From assembly GCA_030151245.1 (NCBI GenBank), contig JASLEF010000111.1:1-8925 (forward strand): a DNA stretch of 8,925 nucleotides, written 5' to 3'. Below are positions 5,617 to 8,925 of this stretch, one piece after another (position 1 is the stretch's first letter; every line of letters starts with the position of its first letter). The position numbers and the translations under genes were made by a program. The notes below the pieces were generated by a model. The model searched no databases, had not been told where the DNA came from, and was given only the letters and a program-made list of their open reading frames with translations. The stretch is from Ignatzschineria sp. (lineage in GTDB: Bacteria > Pseudomonadota > Gammaproteobacteria > Cardiobacteriales > Wohlfahrtiimonadaceae).

Positions 5617-6393
5617 TTGGCAACGATCATTGCAATCGCAAATCAGAAAGGCGGCGTCGGTAAGACCACGACCGCGGTAAACCTTGCCTCAAGTTTAACT
5701 GAGAGCAAAATGCGTCCAAATGTCTTATTAATAGATTTAGACCCACAGGGGAATGCAACAACAGGGATTGGAGTGGATAAACACTCACTCGAGTTTGGTG
5801 TTGTTGATCTGCTTTTAGGGGAAGCTTCTATTGCAGAAGTGATTTTGGATCTTGAAAAGGCAGGATTAAGATTAATTGGCGCTAACGGAGAGCTTACGGG
5901 TGCGGAAGTTTTACTGGCGCAGGAGCCGAAAGGTATTTATACCTTAAAAGAGGCTTTGGCACCGATTAGAGGGAACTTTGATTACATTATTCTTGATTGT
6001 GCGCCCTCATTAAATATGTTGACGCTCAACTCTTTGGCGGCCGCGACAGACATTATTATTCCTGTACAGTGTGAGTATTATGCGCTAGAAGGCATTTCTG
6101 CATTGATGGATACCATTTCATCAGTCAAGGATGCGACGAACCCAGATCTTAATATTATGGGTGTATTAAGAACAATGTATGATGGGCGAAATACGCTTGC
6201 GATTCAGGTGTCTGAGAACTTAGAGGCACATTTCGGTGAGAAGATGTTTGAGGCGATGGTTCCCAGAAATGTTCGTTTAGCAGAGGCGCCGGGTTATGGT
6301 GTACCGATCACCGTATATGATGGTAAATCAAAAGGGGCGATTGCGTATACTGAGCTTGCGCGTGAAGTCATTGCTCGAAGCAAAAAGAGGTAG
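5617..6393 (+). CDS. parA: Chromosome-partitioning ATPase ParA (Soj type)
   Basis: ParA is a deviant-Walker ATPase that binds the nucleoid non-specifically as an ATP dimer and is released by ParB, moving the origin region. The 258-residue protein has the deviant P-loop KGGVGKTT (11-18), with the signature lysine Lys11 and the catalytic Lys16, Walker A' at LIDLDPQGN (Asp40/Asp42) and Walker B at IILDCAPS (Asp127). It lacks the N-terminal helix-turn-helix extension of P1-type plasmid ParA, as expected for chromosomal Soj-like proteins. The start is TTG, forced by an upstream in-frame stop. parB follows after 3 bases. Linkage to rsmG and atp genes is the common gammaproteobacterial origin-proximal layout. 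Confidence 0.95.
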   Translation: MATIIAIANQKGGVGKTTTAVNLASSLTESKMRPNVLLIDLDPQGNATTGIGVDKHSLEFGVVDLLLGEASIAEVILDLEKAGLRLIGANGELTGAEVLLAQEPKGIYTLKEALAPIRGNFDYIILDCAPSLNMLTLNSLAAATDIIIPVQCEYYALEGISALMDTISSVKDATNPDLNIMGVLRTMYDGRNTLAIQVSENLEAHFGEKMFEAMVPRNVRLAEAPGYGVPITVYDGKSKGAIAYTELAREVIARSKKR

Positions 6394-6396
6394 CTT

Positions 6397-7272
6397 GTGA
6401 AAAAAAGAGGATTAGGACGTGGCTTAGAGATGTTACTCAGCCAAACGGGTGCAGAAATTGCAGCGGATTCTGTGAAAGCAGATCGAGAGGGTGTAAAAGA
6501 GGTTTCGATTGAAAAGTTGGTGCCGGGAAAATATCAGCCGCGCCGTTTTTTTGATCAAGATGCGTTAGAGGCATTAGCTTCATCTATTAAGTCTCAGGGA
6601 ATCATTCAGCCGATTGTTGTTCGTGAGGTTGAGGGGGGGAAGTTTGAGATTTTAGCAGGTGAGCGTCGCTGGAGAGCATCTCAGCTGGCAGGATTGAAAG
6701 CTGTTCCGGTAATCTTTAAAGAGATGAGTGATCAGGAGGCGCTTGCGGTTGCGTTAATTGAGAATATTCAGCGTGAGAATCTTAATCCTGTTGAGACTGC
6801 GATCGCTTTAAAACGCTTAATTGAAGAGTTTACATTAACGCATCAAGAGGCGGGAGAAGTGATTGGTAAATCACGCTCTTCAATCACTAATACATTAAGA
6901 TTGTTGGAACTTGAAGAGATGGTTCAGCAGTTATTAGCAGAGCAGAGACTTGATATGGGCCATGCTCGTGCACTTTTAGCATTGCCTAAAAAGCAGCAAG
7001 CAGATGTTGCGAAGAAGGTAGTCGAAAATCAGTTGACGGTTCGTGAAACTGAACATTTAGTAAAGGCTTTATTAAATGAAAGTGGTAGTATAAAGACAGC
7101 ACAAAAAGTTGCGAAAAAAGATCAAGATGTTTTGAGTCTTGAGCGGGATTTGAGTGAGTATTTAGGTGCTTCTACAGAGATCAAGTCAAAAAAAGCAGGA
7201 AAGGGTGAGGTGGTGATTCGTTATAACTCGCTCGATGAATTAGACGGTATATTATTGAAAATTAAGCGATAG
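6397..7272 (+). CDS. parB: Chromosome-partitioning protein ParB (Spo0J type)
   Basis: ParB binds parS, uses CTP to clamp and slide along DNA, and stimulates the ParA ATPase. The 291 residues show the family order: an N-terminal ParA-stimulating peptide RGLGRGL (4-10), the ParB/Srx nucleotide-binding domain with QPR, GERRWRA (88-94) and ENIQREN (122-128), a helix-turn-helix region around 130-190 (GEVIGKSRSSITNTLRLLEL), then a linker and a C-terminal dimerisation domain ending in LKIKR. The start is GTG 6397. The ribosome site AGAGGT (6386-6391) is made from the last parA codons and stop, implying coupling to parA. No complete 16-base parS site was found in the window. Confidence 0.95.
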   Translation: MKKRGLGRGLEMLLSQTGAEIAADSVKADREGVKEVSIEKLVPGKYQPRRFFDQDALEALASSIKSQGIIQPIVVREVEGGKFEILAGERRWRASQLAGLKAVPVIFKEMSDQEALAVALIENIQRENLNPVETAIALKRLIEEFTLTHQEAGEVIGKSRSSITNTLRLLELEEMVQQLLAEQRLDMGHARALLALPKKQQADVAKKVVENQLTVRETEHLVKALLNESGSIKTAQKVAKKDQDVLSLERDLSEYLGASTEIKSKKAGKGEVVIRYNSLDELDGILLKIKR

Positions 7273-7295
7273 CTAGCAAATGCTACAAAATCGCT
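7265..7295. repeat. Nested inverted repeat at the parB end
   Basis: AGCGAT (7265-7270) pairs with ATCGCT (7290-7295), and inside it TAGC (7274-7277) pairs with GCTA (7282-7285) around AAAT. No T-run follows, so it is a poor intrinsic terminator. It overlaps the parB stop and ends 9 bases before the atp -35 box, so it could instead be an operator or an mRNA 3'-end structure. Confidence 0.4.
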
Positions 7296-7301
7296 ACGAA
7301 T
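7272..7301 (+). repeat. Three helically phased repeats upstream of the atp promoter
   Basis: GCTAGCAAAT (7272), GCTACAAAAT (7282) and GCTACGAAT (7293) are three similar units starting 10 and 11 bases apart, ending just before the -35 box. The phased A-runs would lie on one face of the helix, as expected for curved DNA, an UP-like element or a multimeric regulator site. This is inference from pattern only. Confidence 0.4.
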
Positions 7302-7304
7302 AAG

Positions 7305-7333
7305 TTGACCTTGGGAGTAGGGGCGACTATAAT
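7305..7333 (+). promoter_or_regulatory. Sigma70 promoter of the atp operon
   Basis: TTGACC (7305-7310) and TATAAT (7328-7333) are separated by 17 bases, five of six plus six of six consensus positions at ideal spacing. Transcription should begin near 7340, giving a short leader of about 23 bases before atpI. This strength suits a highly expressed ATP synthase operon. Confidence 0.85.
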
Positions 7334-7362
7334 CTTGGCATGAATTTAAAGGCGAGGATCTG

Positions 7363-7716
7363 ATGATTCCTAGAATTGTAGTAGCACAACTCGCTGTTTT
7401 ACTAATCACTACTATTTTGGCGTGGTCAGTATACGATGGTGTGACAGCGGTTTCTCTATTTGCTGCCGGTATTTCTATGTTAATACCAAATGTTTTTATG
7501 GCTGCAAATATGTCGTTGGTGCGATTTCACAAGGTCTTCTTTTGGATAGGCGTCTTCTTTAATAAATTTATTATTCTGTTGCTCTTTTTAGTGAGCATCA
7601 TAGTAATTAAGGATCCAAATTTATTTGCGTTCCTAATTGGGATTATAGTCGTATCGCAAGTTCCCCTTGGATATGTGTTAATATCTTCCTTGAGAAGAGA
7701 AAAAGTAATTGTATAG
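7363..7716 (+). CDS. atpI: ATP synthase accessory protein AtpI
   Basis: AtpI is a small inner-membrane protein encoded first in many atp operons. It is thought to help assemble or stabilise the c-ring and is not part of the finished enzyme. The 117-residue product (about 126 in E. coli) shows four hydrophobic segments, roughly residues 4-24, 27-49, 57-82 and 86-108, and a short basic tail. Sequence conservation in this family is low, so the call rests on size, topology and position before atpB. ATG 7363 is preceded by GAGGA (7354-7358), a rather short 4-base spacing. atpB starts 8 bases after the stop. Confidence 0.85.
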   Translation: MIPRIVVAQLAVLLITTILAWSVYDGVTAVSLFAAGISMLIPNVFMAANMSLVRFHKVFFWIGVFFNKFIILLLFLVSIIVIKDPNLFAFLIGIIVVSQVPLGYVLISSLRREKVIV

Positions 7717-7724
7717 AGAGAACT

Positions 7725-8546
7725 ATGGCTAGTGAATTAACAAATGCATCGTATATTGAACACCATCTTGTCAACTTAAACCAAAGAGGAACGCCACAAG
7801 AAGCAACGGAATTTGTTAACTTCGGTTTAATTAACCTTGATACGGTATTTTGGTCAGTTGTTTGTGGTATCGTAGTAATCTTATTTCTCTGGGCTGCTTC
7901 GCGCAAAGCGACTGCTGGCGTTCCAGGAAAATTCCAAGCATTTATTGAAATTCTTGTTGAATTTGCGGAAAAACAATCTAAATCATTAGTCAATGGGCCG
8001 CAAGGGTTTATCGCACCGTTAGGTTTGACAGTATTCCTTTGGATTATTGTGATGAACACACTTGACCTTCTTCCAATTGACTTAGCACCTAAGGTTATTG
8101 ATGCATTAGGTCTTACAGAAGCACTCCCTTATCATAAAATTCTTCCAACTGCAGACGTGAGTGCAACGTTAGGTATGTCTACGGCGGTATTAGCAGTTGT
8201 GATCTTCTATTCTATTAAAGCAAAGGGCATGGGCTTCGTGAAAGAGCTCTTCTGTGCTCCATTTGGTATTTGGCTTGCACCTGCAAACTTTGTTTTAAAT
8301 ATCGTTGAATTTATTTCTAAAGCTTTCTCACTCGGTATGCGACTTTTTGGTAACATGTTCGCAGGTGAGTTGATCTTTATGTTGATCGCACTTTTAGGTG
8401 CAACAGGTACGCTTTGGGGTATGGGTCTTCACGTGTTTGCAGGTGCAGCATGGGCGATCTTCCATATCTTAATCGTCATCTTACAGGCTTATATTTTCAT
8501 GACATTGACTCTTGTATATCTGGGTCAAGCGCATGAATCTCATTAA
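7725..8546 (+). CDS. atpB: ATP synthase F0 subunit a
   Basis: Subunit a forms the two proton half-channels against the c-ring in the inner membrane. The 273 residues match E. coli (271). The essential arginine lies in SLGMRLFGNMFAGELIF (Arg206, matching E. coli Arg210), followed by Glu215 (matching Glu219) and, in the last helix, Gln254 (matching Gln252) within FHILIVILQAY. The segment between these helices is six residues longer than in E. coli. Several hydrophobic helices are visible, starting around residues 42-58 and 100-117. The ribosome site is weak (GAGAG, shortly before ATG 7725), so translation may depend on atpI. A 73-base gap with a hairpin separates it from atpE. Confidence 0.97.
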   Translation: MASELTNASYIEHHLVNLNQRGTPQEATEFVNFGLINLDTVFWSVVCGIVVILFLWAASRKATAGVPGKFQAFIEILVEFAEKQSKSLVNGPQGFIAPLGLTVFLWIIVMNTLDLLPIDLAPKVIDALGLTEALPYHKILPTADVSATLGMSTAVLAVVIFYSIKAKGMGFVKELFCAPFGIWLAPANFVLNIVEFISKAFSLGMRLFGNMFAGELIFMLIALLGATGTLWGMGLHVFAGAAWAIFHILIVILQAYIFMTLTLVYLGQAHESH

Positions 8547-8551
8547 AGAAT

Positions 8552-8565
8552 CAATCGGAAGATTG
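8552..8565 (+). repeat. Small hairpin between atpB and atpE
   Basis: CAATC and GATTG pair perfectly around GGAA, a GNRA-type tetraloop, 5 bases after the atpB stop. A T-rich run and the strong atpE ribosome site follow. The stem is too short and the T-run too interrupted for a convincing terminator; an mRNA processing or stability role is more likely. Confidence 0.45.
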
Positions 8566-8619
8566 TGTTTTATAATTGTTTGTTAACGTTAGTGTTTTCT
8601 TAAATATAGGAGTTATATT

Positions 8620-8853
8620 ATGGGTTTAGTTGCAATTGCATGTGGTATCATCGTTGGTCTTGGTGCGATCGGTGCGGCATTAGGTATTTCAATGTTAGGT
8701 TCTAAATACATCGAAGCTTCAGCTCGTCAACCAGAGATCATGGATTCACTTTTACCAAAAGTATTCATTCTTGTTGGTCTTATTGATGCGGCGTTCTTAA
8801 TCGGTGTTGGTATTGCTGTATTCTTCGGTATGACTGTATTCACAGGTGCGTAA
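8620..8853 (+). CDS. atpE: ATP synthase F0 subunit c
   Basis: Subunit c is the two-helix hairpin proteolipid that forms the rotating ring. The 77 residues (79 in E. coli) show a glycine- and alanine-rich first helix (about 5-27), the polar loop SARQPE (34-39) that contacts gamma and epsilon, and the proton-carrying Asp56 in VGLIDAAFLIGVGIA. An aspartate without the extra polar ligands of sodium-binding rings points to proton coupling. AGGAG (8608-8612) lies 7 bases before the ATG, after a long T-rich leader recalling the translational enhancer described upstream of E. coli atpE. Codons such as GGT, CGT and GTT dominate, as in highly expressed genes. Confidence 0.97.
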   Translation: MGLVAIACGIIVGLGAIGAALGISMLGSKYIEASARQPEIMDSLLPKVFILVGLIDAAFLIGVGIAVFFGMTVFTGA

Positions 8854-8861
8854 TTACGTTA

Positions 8862-8878
8862 CACTTAAAGCTTAAGTG
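8862..8878 (+). repeat. Perfect palindromic hairpin after atpE
   Basis: CACTTAA and TTAAGTG form a perfect 7-base-pair stem around AGC, 8 bases after the atpE stop. No T-run follows, so transcription should continue into atpF. It may protect or mark the 3' end of the atpE segment of the transcript. Confidence 0.5.
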
Positions 8879-8922
8879 GTAAAGACATTTGTTGTACAGG
8901 CATATAAAGGATAGGTAGTAAC

Positions 8923-8925
8923 ATG
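8923..8925 (+). CDS. atpF: Start codon of probable ATP synthase subunit b (cut by edge)
   Basis: The window ends with ATG, preceded by AAGGA (8907-8911) and AGGT (8913-8916), the latter 6 bases upstream. The conserved operon order after atpE is atpF, encoding the peripheral stalk subunit b. Only the initiator codon is visible, so identity rests on position. Confidence 0.6.

Noticed and set aside
7043..7050. GTGAAACT, close to the right half of parS, inside parB.
   Set aside because: The left half does not match; likely chance within coding sequence.
7265..7295. Intrinsic terminator for parAB.
   Set aside because: The stem is interrupted and no T-run follows.
7643..8059. A 138-codon minus-strand frame across the atpI end and atpB start.
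   Set aside because: It is the antisense shadow of two well-conserved genes, with no family resemblance of its own.
8571..8576. TATAAT between atpB and atpE as an internal promoter for atpE.
   Set aside because: No -35 at suitable distance and no extended -10 TG; the region is simply AT-rich.

Overview
The window looks like an origin-proximal piece of a gammaproteobacterial chromosome with AT-leaning base composition. The evidence is the order rsmG-parA-parB-atpI-atpB-atpE, a type-IV-pilus-type PilZ protein, and close protein similarity to E. coli and Pseudomonas versions of MoaE, AtpB and AtpE. A member of the Cardiobacteriales (Ignatzschineria or Wohlfahrtiimonas type) would fit, but that is a guess from overall character and not a demonstrated assignment.

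Layout. (1) 58-399, minus strand: a small orphan PilZ-domain protein. (2) 400-772: a 373-base divergent intergenic region with no large gene. It holds two imperfect inverted-repeat sites resembling the molybdate-responsive ModE box, a separate hairpin, and a 22-codon leader ORF that overlaps the next start codon. (3) 773-4928, plus strand: a tightly packed run of six genes. An ATPase and permease of the zinc/manganese (ABC-3) importer type are followed by moaD, moaE, mobA and moeA of molybdenum cofactor (Moco) synthesis. Within the moa-mob-moe part the genes are 2 bases apart or overlap. (4) 4936-5568: rsmG (16S rRNA G527 methyltransferase), 7 bases after moeA. (5) 5617-7272: parA and parB, with an extended -10 promoter between rsmG and parA and a TTG start for parA. 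(6) 7363 to the edge: the start of the ATP synthase operon, atpI-atpB-atpE and probably the first codon of atpF, behind a near-consensus sigma70 promoter.

How the genes work together. MoaD and MoaE form molybdopterin synthase, MoeA inserts molybdate, and MobA attaches GMP to give the bis-MGD form used by enzymes such as nitrate, DMSO and formate oxidoreductases. The earlier enzymes (MoaA, MoaC), the MoaD-activating MoeB and a MogA/MoaB adenylyltransferase are not here and must be encoded elsewhere if the pathway is complete. ParAB segregate the chromosome, RsmG modifies ribosomes, and the atp genes build the membrane sector of the proton-translocating ATP synthase.

The most interesting signal is the combination in region 2-3: ModE-like boxes in front of an importer that is not of the ModABC type but is joined to Moco genes and has no binding-protein gene beside it. 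This suggests, without proving it, a molybdate- or tungstate-linked job for an ABC-3 family transporter. No tRNA, rRNA, CRISPR array, insertion sequence or convincing intrinsic terminator was seen.
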